Shown: positions 1-12,840, counted from the first letter of the stretch. The stretch is DNA of 64,000 bases from Beaufortia kweichowensis (GCA_019155185.1 CM032807.1:13730700-13794699), one strand, 5' to 3'. The notes: generated by a model not told the origin, from the sequence alone. Made by a program: numbers and translations.

Positions 1-71
1 CTTTTATTTTGTCGTAAAATCACAATTAATTTTCGTAAAAAATAAGAAATATTACGGTGGCCTAGAAGTGC

Positions 72-312
72 AAAACAAAATAACAAATCGCTAAACTACA
101 AACAAATCTAAAAACAAAATAACAAATCCAAAAACAAAATAACAAATCTAAAATCAAAATGACAAATCTAAAAACACAATCCCAAATAATCCCAAATAAA
201 ACGCAACAACAATTCTGAAAAACTGAATAACAAGTCAGAAAACACTACCACAAGTCAGAAAACACTACCACAAGTCAGAAAACAAAATAGCAAGTTAGAA
301 AACAGAAACGGC
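72..312. repeat. Minisatellite with 20-bp period, two related unit types
   Basis: An A-rich tandem array. Between about 100 and 180 the unit is 20 bp (ACAAATCTAAAAACAAAATA and close variants, four copies). From about 230 to 300 a second 20-bp unit (CAAGTCAGAAAACACTACCA) recurs two to three times. The shared 20-bp period suggests one array that diverged. It is not a CRISPR array: there are no unique spacers and the genome is eukaryotic. Confidence 0.75.
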
Positions 313-1089
313 AAATCGCACAAACCGGAAAAGGTAGGTACTTTGCTGGATTACAATGGTTACTGCTGATTGGACGGAACTTGTGTCAATCAAGATATAC
401 TGCCAAACAACATTAATAAATTACGAGGCTTTGCATTCATATTTTGGGCTTATCTGCTTGATGTACATAGTATGTTTTATCAATATGGCATGCCCCAAAT
501 TTTGTCTTTTAATATCACTGTCTAAATGGATTAAGGCACTACAGGCATTTTCTTTATAATGGTTTAGTATGGGAAGTGCTTCTATTATTTTTTACATATT
601 TACATTCTGGGCTCATCTGCTTGCTTGAATGCTTATAAAATAAGGTGCGTATTTTATTTGGTATTTCTCCAAACACATTGACCACAAAATGACAAAATCT
701 CAAAATATTGCAGTTTTATTCTTGTATTGCTGTGATTTTAGAATAATAACTTTGACCTCATTTTCAAAATATTAGGCCTTAAATCTCAATCTTATTTTAT
801 TTTTACAGTAAGTGGGCACCAATATTCTTCTGTAGCATTGCTAATAGTACTTGGGTATGTTTTGTTTTTAAAATGTAAACCTATTTACAGTTTATTTATG
901 CATTTTTACATGTAATCAGTTTTGAGCTCCCATAATTTTCAGTGTGGTTATTGCAAGTTTTAAGATTTTTATATGACTGCATTTTGACTTTATCTCTGAA
1001 TCAAAGAGAAAAAAATGCTGTAACATAAAGGCATAACATTTTTGTTGTAAACCCACAACTGTTTGTTTTTCTTCTTTGTCTTGAAACAG
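313..1089. other. AT-rich spacer, intron upstream of the flrt2 coding exon
   Basis: No coding signal is seen. The segment is AT-rich and ends in a good acceptor (pyrimidine-rich stretch then CAG at 1087-1089). It is therefore best read as the 3' part of the intron before the flrt2 coding exon. Confidence 0.5.
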
Positions 1090-1497
1090 GTCACTGGACC
1101 CAAATGTCACATCTTCCAGAAGCAGCTTGGGCAGGGGCCCATCAGTGCTTGACAGGAGGCTGGGATGTTGCTATTGTGACTAGATGCTTCTGCACACACT
1201 TAGTCACACCCTGCTTGGGCCCTGCATGGAACAAGAGAATTCTAGAATGATCTGATATTACAGCAAAGATGGCTTAAGTAAGAGCGCCCATGCACTCTTA
1301 TGCGACCTCTCCTGACAAGGACTAAAAATGATCAAGGATTACCACTTAATTTTGTGGATAATCTGTGAACTGCACATTACAACAACATTTTAGAGAACGT
1401 CTTCCTTTGCTGGATTTGTTGCATTTCCTTTTCCCTCCATCAGAACGCTGATTTTGTCTGTTCTTGTTAATTCTTTCCCATCCCTTTCTTTTCTAAT
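1090..1497 (+). other. flrt2: flrt2 5' UTR part of the coding exon
   Basis: This runs from the predicted splice acceptor (AG at 1088-1089) to the flrt2 start codon. It has several upstream stops and no long ORF. FLRT genes characteristically have non-coding 5' exons and a whole coding region in the last exon, which fits. The upstream non-coding exon and promoter are probably left of the window. Confidence 0.5.
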
Positions 1498-3480
1498 ATG
1501 GAGGTTCAAGCTGGATTTTGGAATAACGATTGGGCTTCATTTGTGCGTTTTTGGTTAACAGTGTTTTTAAGCTTGCATGTGCAGTTTAGCCCTATTTCCT
1601 CCTGTCCTGAGGAGTGCCGTTGTGATAAAACATTTGTTTACTGTAATGAGAGGAGCCTGACATCTGTGCCTTTGGGGGTGCAAGAGGGATCTAGGACCAT
1701 CTTCCTCCACAACAATCAGATAAACAATGCCGGCTTTCCGTTGGAGCTATTCAATGTTGCCTCTGTGGAGACTGTTTACCTATATGGAAACCAGTTGGAT
1801 GAATTTCCCCTCAACCTTCCCAGGAACGTTCGTGTGCTTCACCTGCAAGAAAACAACATCCAGACTATCTCCAGGGCAGCACTAGCTCAGCTAGCCATGC
1901 TGGAGGAACTCCATCTGGATGACAACTCAATCTCCACTGTAGGTGTAGAGGAGGGGGCTTTTAGGGAGGCTGTCAGCCTCAAGCTTCTTTTTCTTACCAA
2001 AAACCACCTAAGCACCATACCTATTGGATTACCGGCAGATCTTAAGGAGCTGCGATTGGATGAGAATCGCATTGTTGACATTGATGAGGATGCCTTTCAG
2101 AATGTCACCACCCTACAACGACTATTACTGGATGGGAACCTGCTGGAGGATCAGGCCATTGCTCCTGGGACCTTCCAGGTTCTTGTCAACCTCAGAGAGC
2201 TGTCCCTGGCACGCAATTCCCTCACCACTCCACCACCATTGCTCCCTGGGGCATCCCTAACCAAACTCAATCTGCAAGAAAATCAGATTAACAATATTGA
2301 TGGGACAGCCTTCTCTGGCCTTAATAAACTGGAGAGATTAGATATCTCCAGCAACCAGCTTCAGTTTCTTTCACCAGGTGTCTTTGATGGTCTGAGAAAC
2401 CTGAGGTACCTTAATGTAAGAAACAATCTCTGGCACTGTGATTGCAGCAATAAGTGGGTCATTGCTTGGCTTAGGTCTTTGCCGTCCATGGTAAATGTCC
2501 GTGGGTTTACATGCCATAGTCCAGAGCAGGTTCGTGGCATGATAATTCGAGATTTGACCTTAGAAGACATTGAGTGCCCAGGAGGCACCGTGCTGCATCC
2601 TTGGCCAACCCGTTCATATCCATCTACATTGCAACCCTACAGAACCACCATTACTACCACCATCAGAACTGCCCACTTCACCACAGTTTTATCCACTGCT
2701 GTTAACCCCCTCTCACCCAGCCCCACTCCCCCAGTGCCATATTTCCCTCCTGGACTACCTCCCTATGAAGACCCCTTAAAAATTTCCTTCCATGTTGTTA
2801 ACTCTACTTGCATTAATGTGAGCTGGAAATCTTACTTTACTGTGACGGCTTACAAAGTGACATGGGTAAAGATGGGACAGAGTATAATGAGTGACATCAC
2901 TCTAGAAAGAACAGTACCGGGATACCAGCAACGGCTCAGCCTGACAAATCTTGAGCCCCGGACTCTCTATCGCGTCTGTGTACATGTTCTAGATACTCTT
3001 AATACTTACAGGCCGGGAGAGGATACAATCTGTTCTGAGACTAAGACTAAGTCCACATCTACATACTCGGAATCGGAGCAGTCTGCTCAGCAAGACAACA
3101 CCTTCACACTCCTGTTGGCTGGAGTGATAGGTGGGGCAGTGTTGGTGGTCCTAGTGACACTTCTGAGCTTGTTTTGCTGGCACATGCACAAAAAAAACAG
3201 ATCGTCATCATCATCCAAATGGCAATACAATCGTGGCAGGAGAAAAGATGACTACTGTGAGGCTGGCACCAAAAAGGATAACTCCATCCTCGAAATGACA
3301 GAAACAAGCTTTCAGATAGTGTCGTTAAACAATGAGCAGCTTTTAAAAGGAGACTTCAGAATTCAGCCAATCTACACACCTAATGGAGGAACTGGCATCA
3401 GAGACTGTGACATTAGTACCAGTAGCATAGGTTACTGCAAGAGCAACAATGTTCCCAGTGTGGACTTCTGCCACACATGA
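1498..3480 (+). CDS. flrt2: FLRT2, fibronectin leucine-rich transmembrane protein 2
   Basis: A complete, intronless 660-residue reading frame, the usual FLRT length and layout. It has an N-terminal signal peptide (about residues 1-35), a cysteine-bounded LRRNT (C36, C40, C42, C49), about ten leucine-rich repeats, an LRRCT ending near residue 360, a Ser/Thr/Pro-rich linker, a fibronectin III domain (about 420-515), one membrane helix (about 538-562) and a tail of about 98 residues. The tail motif YNRGRRKDDYCEAGTKKDN and the C-terminus CHT match FLRT2 better than FLRT1, whose tail differs. FLRT2 is a cell-surface adhesion and guidance protein; its LRR domain binds UNC5 receptors and latrophilins, and it has FGF-receptor links. 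The start is the ATG just before the hydrophobic leader. No breaks are seen. Confidence 0.96.
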   Translation: MEVQAGFWNNDWASFVRFWLTVFLSLHVQFSPISSCPEECRCDKTFVYCNERSLTSVPLGVQEGSRTIFLHNNQINNAGFPLELFNVASVETVYLYGNQLDEFPLNLPRNVRVLHLQENNIQTISRAALAQLAMLEELHLDDNSISTVGVEEGAFREAVSLKLLFLTKNHLSTIPIGLPADLKELRLDENRIVDIDEDAFQNVTTLQRLLLDGNLLEDQAIAPGTFQVLVNLRELSLARNSLTTPPPLLPGASLTKLNLQENQINNIDGTAFSGLNKLERLDISSNQLQFLSPGVFDGLRNLRYLNVRNNLWHCDCSNKWVIAWLRSLPSMVNVRGFTCHSPEQVRGMIIRDLTLEDIECPGGTVLHPWPTRSYPSTLQPYRTTITTTIRTAHFTTVLSTAVNPLSPSPTPPVPYFPPGLPPYEDPLKISFHVVNSTCINVSWKSYFTVTAYKVTWVKMGQSIMSDITLERTVPGYQQRLSLTNLEPRTLYRVCVHVLDTLNTYRPGEDTICSETKTKSTSTYSESEQSAQQDNTFTLLLAGVIGGAVLVVLVTLLSLFCWHMHKKNRSSSSSKWQYNRGRRKDDYCEAGTKKDNSILEMTETSFQIVSLNNEQLLKGDFRIQPIYTPNGGTGIRDCDISTSSIGYCKSNNVPSVDFCHT

Positions 3481-5940
3481 TGCTTTTCAGGAATTTATGA
3501 TGCTTCAGCCATTTGTTTAAAGAAAAATGTAGTTGTAGTCAATATACTGCATAATACACACACACACACGGATATATATCTAGGTGCAGTCAACATGGTA
3601 ATTTATACTATGGACAAGTATGTGGAATTATGCTATTTTCTATTCTCAGTAAATATAAAATGGTTTTATATTCGGGAGGCTGGGAGTGGTTTGGTTCAAG
3701 AATGTTGATTTTTGTTATATAATCAGAGCTGGCTGGCTACCTTTGTTTTTTTTTTTTTTTAAGAAAAAAAGAGCAATTTTTTTATTAAAGTGCACTTTCC
3801 TAATGCAGAGCAGTCATGAGAGCAGTCATTCAGAAAAAAGAACCACTGTTTATTACCCTGCAGTTCACAATGTCAGAGGCCAACAGCAGTGAATGCGAGC
3901 AATGACCGAAGGGTTCCTGTGTCCACCAGGGGGCAGCTTGTTACAGTGCATACTGAGGTTAGCTACTTCATAGATTTTTTTTGGCTTTAAAAGCATTTGC
4001 CTTTGGTATACTGTAAATAGCCTTTATATTTTTTCCTGTGAATTATAAGTCAGGCCATGGAATTTTTAGTTTTGCTTTAGGCAGACATTTCTGTCCAGAA
4101 CAACTTCTAGTGCTTTCAAAGTATACAATTGATCACTATGTGTGTTCCCTATACCAACATAAGTGATGTGAGCTCATTACATGGAGTTGACTTTGTATCC
4201 TTCTGCTTTTAAATGAATCTCATCATTCAACAGCAACATAATGAAAGTTCGCATAATTATCTAGCTTTTCCTTTACTGATCAAAACCCATTTTTAATCAC
4301 GCATCACATCAGGTGGGATGATAAATGGATATTTTGACAAAAACCCTTTTTCACAAAGTAGAACTGGTACATGCCGGATTCTGTCTTTGAAAGAGTTTTA
4401 GATCCCTGCATGAGTGCAATTAGGACTATTTCTTTAATGGCTCACCAGTTATCCAGAACAGAGAGCCAAGTTTGGAATGCGGACTGTGGTGAAGTATTTA
4501 TCATGCACTGTTACTCGTAAGACTTTGTGGGGCAGAGTTCAAACCCCTGCTGCATAATCCCTGGTCCAAGAAAGGGAGAAAATATGCAAGGTTATTTTCA
4601 CTTGGCAGGAGGATTGAGGGTTGGGGAGGGGTTCGTAGTTGTGATGGAAGTTCTAATTGACAGAGTTAACCCTTTATCGCCCTGTAGGTTGGCACAAATT
4701 GCTGAATGCATACCAACTGTTTTTGCCTTTATTTAAAAACCAACAGATGTTTAATTTATCTGACTAACATGTCTGCATTTATTTTTAAAAAGCTTAGAGC
4801 TTGCACAGATTGTCAACACACATTCTTTTTACTAGCACAAACAAAATGCTCTCTAAGAGGAAAAAGGGTTACTGCATTCCAGTGGTCATTACTGTATTCC
4901 TGCTAAGCAACTAGATTGGCTGTCCCGTCCACTAAGATTCTCTTGGAAACCGGAACATCCTTAAGCTCAATTTCTCTTTAAAAGGCTTTTGTCTGATGTT
5001 TACTCAATTTACAATTCATTTCAAATTGTGTAGCCGTAACTTTATTTAACAGACTTCCTCTATACAGTCTGAAGTCCAGTGTAGTTATCAGGCTCAGGTT
5101 GCCCAAGAGGAGGTGGTTATTGTGGAGGAGAGCCAAATAAATAGCTGTGAATTTAACCTGTTAAAGAAAGAATGGATGTATTACACAAAAAGTGTTGTAA
5201 GCAGTGGTTTTTGCCCATAATTATACCCAGAAGTCAATCCATCTCTTAAAAAAGCACATTGATTGAGGGTTATTAATTTAAATGACCGTGAAGTCATCTA
5301 AACAAAGCACTACCACAAATGTGGCTGAATGTGTCTTAAATAATCTTTGTGTTTCCCTTTTATAGTTTTTGCAAGACTATTTTTGGTTTTATTATGTGTT
5401 AAAAGTTTTTTCTTTCTGCCACATATATCTACATTTGACACTTATTTAAGTCAGCCTTAGTAAATGACAGTGGTGTAACAGTAGTAAAATCTAGCTGATA
5501 TTTGCTTCTTCTGTTTTGGATATTTAGACTGTTGATTGCAATGGCAACCTAAAAGCCATGAGAAGTTGGATAACGCAGCCAGAAAATGTAACGTAAGGTT
5601 TTAAGTATTCTGGGTCTGCTTAAAATAAGGATCAGTAGTGATTTTTTTTATGAAACAAGGTATTGAATTTTTTTGTGGTCGGTAAGCTGGAATTTGCTAG
5701 TAGAATCCTTTGGAAACCAAAGTCACTTTTATTTTTCTTTTGTTTGTTTACGCTACTATACTGATTTTGTTCCATGTATGTGCCTTGAAACGAACATACA
5801 AGGTAAAGTCCTTGAAACCTTTAAATGCTTTTGCACAAGTTGTAAATAGAGATCTGAGTTGTTTAAAAATAAAAGAGCCTTTTAAAAAACACAGATTTTT
5901 CTTCATTTATATGTAAATTTATATTTCATGATATTTAAAC
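3481..5940 (+). other. flrt2: Probable flrt2 3' UTR
   Basis: AT-rich, non-coding sequence follows the stop codon. Candidate polyadenylation signals (AATAAA) occur near 5136-5141 and 5867-5872. Which one is used cannot be told from sequence. A short CA repeat lies near 3558-3569 and a poly-T/poly-A stretch near 3746-3783. Confidence 0.4.
3923..3936 (+). promoter_or_regulatory. CTCF-like core motif
   Basis: CCACCAGGGGGCAG fits the vertebrate CTCF core (CCASYAGRKGGCA) exactly, on the + strand. It lies in the probable flrt2 3' UTR. Occupancy cannot be known from sequence. Confidence 0.45.
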
Positions 5941-8900
5941 ATGTTTTATTTATTAATACCTATAGATGTCCAACACTGTTGTATTTGTGGATGAGTGAAG
6001 TTGTTTGCGTAGACCTACCAGTCAGTTTTGGTAAAAATATAAGTGTGGTCTGAAACTGTACTTAAATTACTTAAGTTATTCGGATTGTTTAAACAGACAG
6101 TTTCTAGACCATATGTTGAAAATGTACAGCATTTGTTTATCAGTAGCTTGTTTTTTGGGTGTATATTGTACTTCTTTTCATTTCATTTCATTTGGTAATG
6201 TTTTTTCTTAAACCAAAATACACTGTAATTTCAGACCAAAATACACTGTTAGCTGTAAGGGTCTTACTGCCATTTTACAATATGAATTTCACTTATGTTT
6301 TCGACACTTAGAAGACGCTATATAGACTAAAAGGTGCTATATAGAATTAAAAAAAGTTTCTATTAGTCAAGAAAAATAAAATCTGACAATTTAACAAATT
6401 CAAAATGTTAGAATTTATTAAATTCACAAATGACATTGCATTATATATTTTTCTTAATTGCATAAGTTACGTGTATTGTTAACAGATTACTTTAAATTAG
6501 TTTCTATTTAATGGTGCATTGTGTAATATTTAGGAGGATCTATGCAAATGCAAAAAAAATATGCATAACCATGTTTTCAGAGCTTATGTAATGAACTGTT
6601 ATGTTTTTATTACCTTAGAATTAGCAATTTCTATCTACATTTAGCATGGGTCCCCTTACATGGAAGTTGTTATTTTGTGCTGCCATGTTTCCACAGTAGC
6701 CCTAAACAGACAAACTGCTCTACAAAGCATCACATGCTTTACATATTCATCACATATATGTTGTTTCAAGTTTCAAGGTAATTTGTCATGTGTACATCAT
6801 ATCAGAGACAGATATGTACATTGAAATGCTTATGGTAAGGAACGGGTATTCTAAAGCAAGAAATAATATAAAGATAAGTAGAGGGCATGGGTTAAGAAAA
6901 AGAATAATAATAATATAATATCCCACTGTTATAATATTACCACTGTTAATGTTAAAAACATAATGTGAGAGTACTTTATCAGGTGTTCCTTGTCAGGAGT
7001 ACACAGCATTTATGCAAAAATCTAACTCATAAATGCTTTGTATTCCTAAGTCGACATACAAAACGTGTCTGCTCCCACTTTATGTCACGTCGCATCAAGA
7101 AATTTCGCATCTCCACTATTTTTTCCGTTATTACCAAACAGATCAATGTATCTTGCATTTAATGTCATTTTAAAGGCTATAGTTTACTTGGGTCTATTTT
7201 ATTATTTATCACTACACCAAAATCATCAAAGTATTTGTCTGATAATGCAGTTACAATTTCTGTTACAAACCCCTATTAGGTTACATGTGGTCTTCCATTC
7301 ACACGATATATGATACTGGCGAAGGTTGGTGTGGCCCACATCAATATTTTTAAGGGAGCCACTGAAACCTCTAGGCCCTGAGGACCAGTGTTGAAGCTAG
7401 TAAATGAAGCAGAGGTTTCTTTTAAGATTAGACAGTGGAAAAGAAAGAAAGAAAACAGTTGGAGGTTAGTCCGGTGAATGCGAATGTTTTCAGTTGTTTC
7501 TTAAAGGTTGTGATAGATTTAGCAGTTTGGGTGGAGGCTGGTAGCTCATTTCAACAAATTCGAGCAGAATGAGTGAGTGTTTTTGTGATTGCGATTGCGT
7601 AATAATAAAAACAATAATAATAAAAGGAAAATTATAAGATTATCATACAATCTAATCATATACACAGTACAGTATCACAGTATCCACCTTCCCCCAGGGA
7701 ACACACACCAAGGCAGGGGGTTCCCAGAGGTTCACTGTTCATTTATTTATATACTCCATTTAGTGGTAAAACCTTTATTTGTTGTAGTCATGTGATTGTG
7801 TGGGTAAATGTGACACGACTCGCATGATGTGCTTAACCCTCAAAAGGTCCTCGTTTCCTGTTCACACTTAAGGTCATATTGACCCCAAAGATTGATAGAG
7901 TAATTGTAAAAAATATATTCATTTTTAATTACACAAATAATATATCTTTTTTTTCTCATCTATACATTAATGTCTTAATACTTTTGTACCTATTTACCAC
8001 AAAATACCTCAATTACACCATTAACTTGCATGTAAAGTATTTTATTAAAAAAATCACTTAAATGATGATCTAATTTAATTAAAGTTGTTTCTGGATATTG
8101 ATCTAGGTGTTAGGTGTAGAATTATGCCACCTGCTGGTTAGAGATAAATCTAAAAGGATTACAGTTTAAGAAAGAAATTGTTTTGACCAGCACAGGGCCA
8201 TAAAGAGCCATTCATTTTATTAGATGTGGCCAACTGCTCATATCACAACTTTTGTGATACATTTTGTGAATTTATGTATATATAAACATTAGAAAAGACA
8301 TTAACAATAATTATTTTTCTCAAATAACAGAATTTGTGTAGTTTTTGATGCATTTTGTGTCTGTTTTTGTGCTCTCGTGGCAATCAAAGTGTGTGTATGC
8401 GTGTGTGTGAGCATGTCTTTCTACATTGCATTTGTCCTCTAGTACCAGGCCTTCATTTCTGCGGGAAATTTTTTTTTTACAAATGTGGAATCATATCGAC
8501 CTCAAAGACCACATTTGTAATTTTTTTCATACCTTCAGAACAACCAAATCAAGCCCATGTTTTATGTAAATATATATAGATAATGTAGAAAAGTTACAAA
8601 ATCTTATTCCACTAATCTTCCTTTTTTTAATAAGGAAAAGTTGATTGGGGTCATAGTGCTTATTTGTCTGTTTTCATAGATGTGTGACATATTGATCACT
8701 AAATGATCTTCTCTCACAAACATTTCGTTTTGCTTCAGGAGACATTTATTAACCTGCTGGAGTCATTTAGATTACGTTAATGATGGATGGATGTACTATT
8801 TGGAGCTTTACAGTTATTCAGTTCAAATTACATTATTGCATTTTATGATATAATAATTTGTTTACATTCAATCATGTTAAATACACATGTAATGTCATAA

Positions 8901-10205
8901 AGGTAATTACATCATGAGAGAATTGAAATAAGAAAAATGCCTCATGAAATGTTAATGAAACAACAGAAGACAATACTTACACTATCCACACGGAAGGGTG
9001 GCGTTTTCTTTTAATAGTTCTGGTAATAAAATGAGTGCCGCATTTCTAACAAGAACTACATAGATAGAAGATATACAACTTTCAGTAAATTTGGAACAGA
9101 AATCAATTCTTTGATTTCACAATATTTTAAATGATGTTTTTATTAACAAAGTTTAGGAGGAGCACATGCAGATGATAACCTAACTTACACAAGAGGAGCA
9201 CACTCAATTAATCAATTCAATTATCGATAAGAGGTGTATAAACAGCAGGCTTATCTCTGTTCATTGACAGTTTACCAGCATCTGGTTCGCTCGTATGCTG
9301 TCATGTCCTAAACTGAACTTGTCCCGTCCGATGAGTCCAAATTTCTTTATGTCTCAGACAGCGTTGCCCGTACCTCAACATCTGCAGCGTCTTGTTTGCC
9401 CAGTGTTTAATGAAGACCTTTATAGATGCTTAACAAAGAGAACCTTAAAGTAAAGAGTTACTGATAAACCTTCATTCTACACAATAAATCTGTGAAGACA
9501 GTGCTTAGGTAAGTCCCTAATAATGTGTTACTATCACCAATCAATAAACCTCTCCTCCTGAAACATTCTTTGCCCAGACCTTTGAAATGACACCTATCTC
9601 AGACACTGATGTTTTATATATGTGTACACACTTTCAAGCTTGTTCTTTCCTTTAACACAAATATACATTGTTCTTTGATTGCCATCTTCAATAGATAACC
9701 CCTATGTTCGCCTGATGCAGTTTTATTCGATTTGAGAGCAAGAGAAGGTTATTTCCCACTGAGCATCTAAGAGAATCATGCCCTTGACATTTGGTGAGGG
9801 TAAAATAATCTCAGGACAATGCTGGAGGAATGTCTGCTTGAAACAAAATTATATTATGAGAATTTGATGTATGAAAACTTTCTGACAAGACATCAAAAAG
9901 GCAGATAAAAATATGATTGTGTAATCTGTACAATCAGATTAAGTTTGGCTTTCCTGGGGCTGGATTATGGTGACAGCTGCACATTGTTTTAACAGCTGAA
10001 GTGTTTTGTAATGAATACGCCACTATCTCTGTGCTAAAATGCATCATATCTCACTTTAATAAGTAAGAGGTTTAAACTAAATAGTAACTCATTGAAGCTC
10101 AAAAACATATAGCTGCAGGGTAAAGGACTGTGGAAATGACAATTTAATGATTGTCTCTAAAGACACGGCTGTATTACAAAAACATGAAGAATATTGTCAC
10201 TATTA
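5941..10205. other. Gene-free AT-rich spacer with repeat debris
   Basis: No gene is visible on either strand. Contents include a dispersed repeat ending in TGAAATGCTTATGGTA near 6770-6840 (also common elsewhere in fish) and a TTAACCCTCAAAAGG-type sequence near 7833 that could be a piggyBac-like terminus, though its partner end was not found. A dispersed repeat near 8705-8800 recurs at 25080-25175. Confidence 0.45.
8705..8800. repeat. Dispersed repeat, copy 1
   Basis: Contains TCTCTCACAAAC, then GCTTCAG, GACATTTATTA and ATGATGGATGG, in the same order and spacing as a segment at 25080-25175 inside the NLR gene. The two copies are clearly related but diverged. The family was not identified. Confidence 0.6.
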
Positions 10206-10209
10206 GGTA

Positions 10210-10401
10210 TTGACAATATTTTTGTTTACTCTTTATACAAACGATTGCGTTAGTCAGCAGTCTAATCAATACATTATGACATTTTTGGATGACACTGTAT
10301 TATTGCACCTGTTGACAAGAGATTGCAGTATTGATGACTATAAAGTGGCTGTAGAAGGGTTTGTGGGCTGGTGTAATGATCGCTACTTGCAGATTAAAGC
10401 A
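10210..10401 (+). pseudogene. LINE reverse-transcriptase fragment
   Basis: An open stretch of about 64 codons encodes a piece typical of the LINE (L2/Rex/CR1-like) reverse-transcriptase core: LYTNDC, then FLDDTVLL with the catalytic Asp-Asp pair, then a segment ending GWCNDRYLQIK. In intact elements this is followed by the SKTKE motif, which is missing here. Flanking sequence holds no more of the domain, so this is a small, dead, 5'-truncated relic. It is not a host gene. Confidence 0.7.
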
Positions 10402-10969
10402 ACAATAGAGTCTGTTAAGATATGGAATCCTCATGTAAATGTAAATGTAAATACATTTTTGTAATGTTGCATTTCATGCATTTGATCTCAGTACATTTGA
10501 CAAAAGAAAACAATAGTTGTATACTGCGTAAAAAATACCGATTAAACATGTTTCACTGGACTGTATAGTCCAGTGTAATTAAAATTCAAAGCAGCACAAC
10601 CAAACTATATCCCACTGCCTATATGTAGGTAGATAAACTAAATGCCTGTTGTTGGTTTGCAGGTCACCTAAGAAGTGGAAGTGAGCAAACCACAAAGCAA
10701 CACAGAGCACTTCTTTCAACCACTAACAGGAATACCAACCAATTTTGAAATTTATGTTTTATAAATCACCCTTAGTTAATGCTTATTGCAATAAATCAAT
10801 TAAAATATAATACTTTGGGTAACTGATTGAACCTCAAATCAAAACTGATTGAACCTTAAATTCGTTTCTTGTTTAGAATCATAAACATTTATTGTAGATT
10901 ACAATGAGACATTCACAAAGACTAGCAGCCATATGAAGAGGGGCAGCAAGTTGTGTTTGGAGTATGACT

Positions 10970-12606
10970 TCACTTTATTGGATTAACAATTTTGCCCATA
11001 AAGAGAATACTCTTGGTGTTATCTTCTACAATTAACAGCAGGAAAGGCCGGTTGAGGATTACAGTGTCTGGCAGGGACATTGGCATTATTTCTATTGTAG
11101 TTGCAGCTGCCGCCTCAGTTCCTTTCTCATCAACACTGAGAACTGCTTGGTGAAGAACCTGGATATGGGGTCAAAATGTAAAAATTCAGAAATTCTCTAG
11201 ATACATCAGTTTATTTAAATGAAGTATAACTGTATCTTTATTAGCCTTCTTCCTTTAAAAGGTAAAATAGAGATTGGTTTGGTCTACATACCTGTGATGC
11301 CTTAACTTTAATCTCCTCTGTAATTCCAGAGAAATCTGCTTTGTCACTGAATGCATCGACTATTCCCATATCCTCCAGAGTTTTTTTCAGCTTGACTGCT
11401 GCAGTGATGGAGAACTTGGGCATGAACAGGTCCACAGAGCTGTAAGAAAGATAACATATGGATCACTTAAATCAAAAGAAAGGTCAGGTGTCAATTAATA
11501 TAAATATAAACATTTTTAATTGGCTAGTAATACCTTCTGAAAAGTTTGTCATGCCAGTCCTTGATATGGTGTCTGCAGATGGAGTCCTCCACCTCTTTCA
11601 TTTTACCTTCACCTGGGAGAATAATCATCATAGAAGCATTGCCTTTGTAGGGTACCATTAATACTGTAATGTGGTTGGTGTGATCCTGATAGATGTCATA
11701 GCGCCCGGTTCTCTTCATCATGTCAACTTCTACAATAGTTTTATTGTCCACATGGAAATTAGCTTTGTGGGTCAGCTTTGCTTCAAATGGCTTGTCCCAT
11801 TTCCCTACAGGGACAAAATATTCATAACTGCTAATCAAAGTCAGACAAGATTTCCACAAATATCAGTATGTATAGGTCAATATATAATTTAAATAAAAGT
11901 CAATTTTATATACTGAATTCCTAATACCTCTGAAGTACATGTAGTTAATCAGCATCATTATCAAGCTTGGGTCCAGGTCCTTAACCATATCAGTTATCTT
12001 GTCATGGGTTTTCTTGGCAATTAACTTGTTAATCTCTTGTGCCGCAATATCAGGCTTGGAGAAATCAACGCTGAAGGCTTCACTCTTATAGTAGTGGTTA
12101 ATATCCTTAAGGAACTTATCAGCCGCTTTGAAGCCTTCTCTTATGGCCACAGCAGCACCAGCTTCCAGCTGCATAGCATCCTGGCTGTGGCCAAGCATGT
12201 GGAGAAAGTGCTCATAACCCTCATTAACCTGTTGAGGCTGCAACTCGCTGTAACCAAGACTGCTGTATATCTGGGAATGAGTGTCACCCTTGGCCCCCTC
12301 AGCCAGCATGCTCAAAGCCATGGAAATACCAACCGGAGAGAAGAAAATGTTCTTGCCCTGAGCTTCAGGATGAAAAGCAAGCTTCTTGTAGAGAGCAAAG
12401 GCAAAATCAGCATTGTGCGGAGCGAGCACGTGGCAGGCATCTTTGTCCCCATGACTGGGGTGGGGTTCATCTTTTCCATGGTGAAGATGGTGCTGGTGGT
12501 CAGCCGAATGATCGTCATGGTTATGGCCCTCATGGTGTGCAGCCCAGGCAGTTGCCACAAGCAAAGCACTAATCACACAGAAATATGCATTTCCCCACAT
12601 TTTTAC
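10970..12606 (-). CDS. serpina1: Alpha-1-antitrypsin-like serpin (SERPINA1 family)
   Basis: Four coding exons on the minus strand: 12600-11928 (ATG at 12600; the exon starts at 12606), 11804-11534, 11439-11292 and 11158-10970. They join in phase to 426 residues. The 271- and 148-bp internal exons equal those I recall for human SERPINA1. The protein has a signal peptide (about 1-20), a strikingly His-rich N-terminal stretch (about 21-55), then the serpin fold. The reactive loop reads GTEAAAATTIEIMPMS, placing Met-Ser at P1-P1' as in human alpha-1-antitrypsin, so neutrophil-elastase-type inhibition is expected. The small-residue hinge (TEAAAAT) supports an inhibitory serpin. The ending FMGKIVNP is typical. 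It is expected to be secreted from liver. Fish have several tandem serpina1-like copies, so the exact paralogue is unsure. Confidence 0.92.
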
Positions 12607-12840
12607 CTATGTTTTAAAATCAAAGAGCACGTTATTTTCTGCATAACCTTTGGAAATGAATTCCACCGTGAAGTTGACAAATAGAATATTCTAATCTAAT
12701 AATTTCATTTTACTTTTGTAATTTGCCTTGGATATGCATCAGCTAAATTATAAACTGTTGTTCATTATAATATATTGTCAGTCTCACTTAAATTCATGGC
12801 ATTTGATTCGTGTAAAAGATCATTTTTTATCATCACTTAC

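Noticed and set aside
72..312. Tandem 20-bp repeats as a possible CRISPR array
   Set aside because: There are no spacers, the units are contiguous, and the DNA is vertebrate.
7832..8660. A piggyBac element, suggested by TTAACCCTCAAAAGG at 7833
   Set aside because: No matching inverted terminus ending in TTAA was found at a sensible distance, and there is no transposase frame.
12037..12684. A 215-codon + strand ORF
   Set aside because: It is the antisense shadow of the first coding exon of the serpin. It resembles no protein and lacks splice support.
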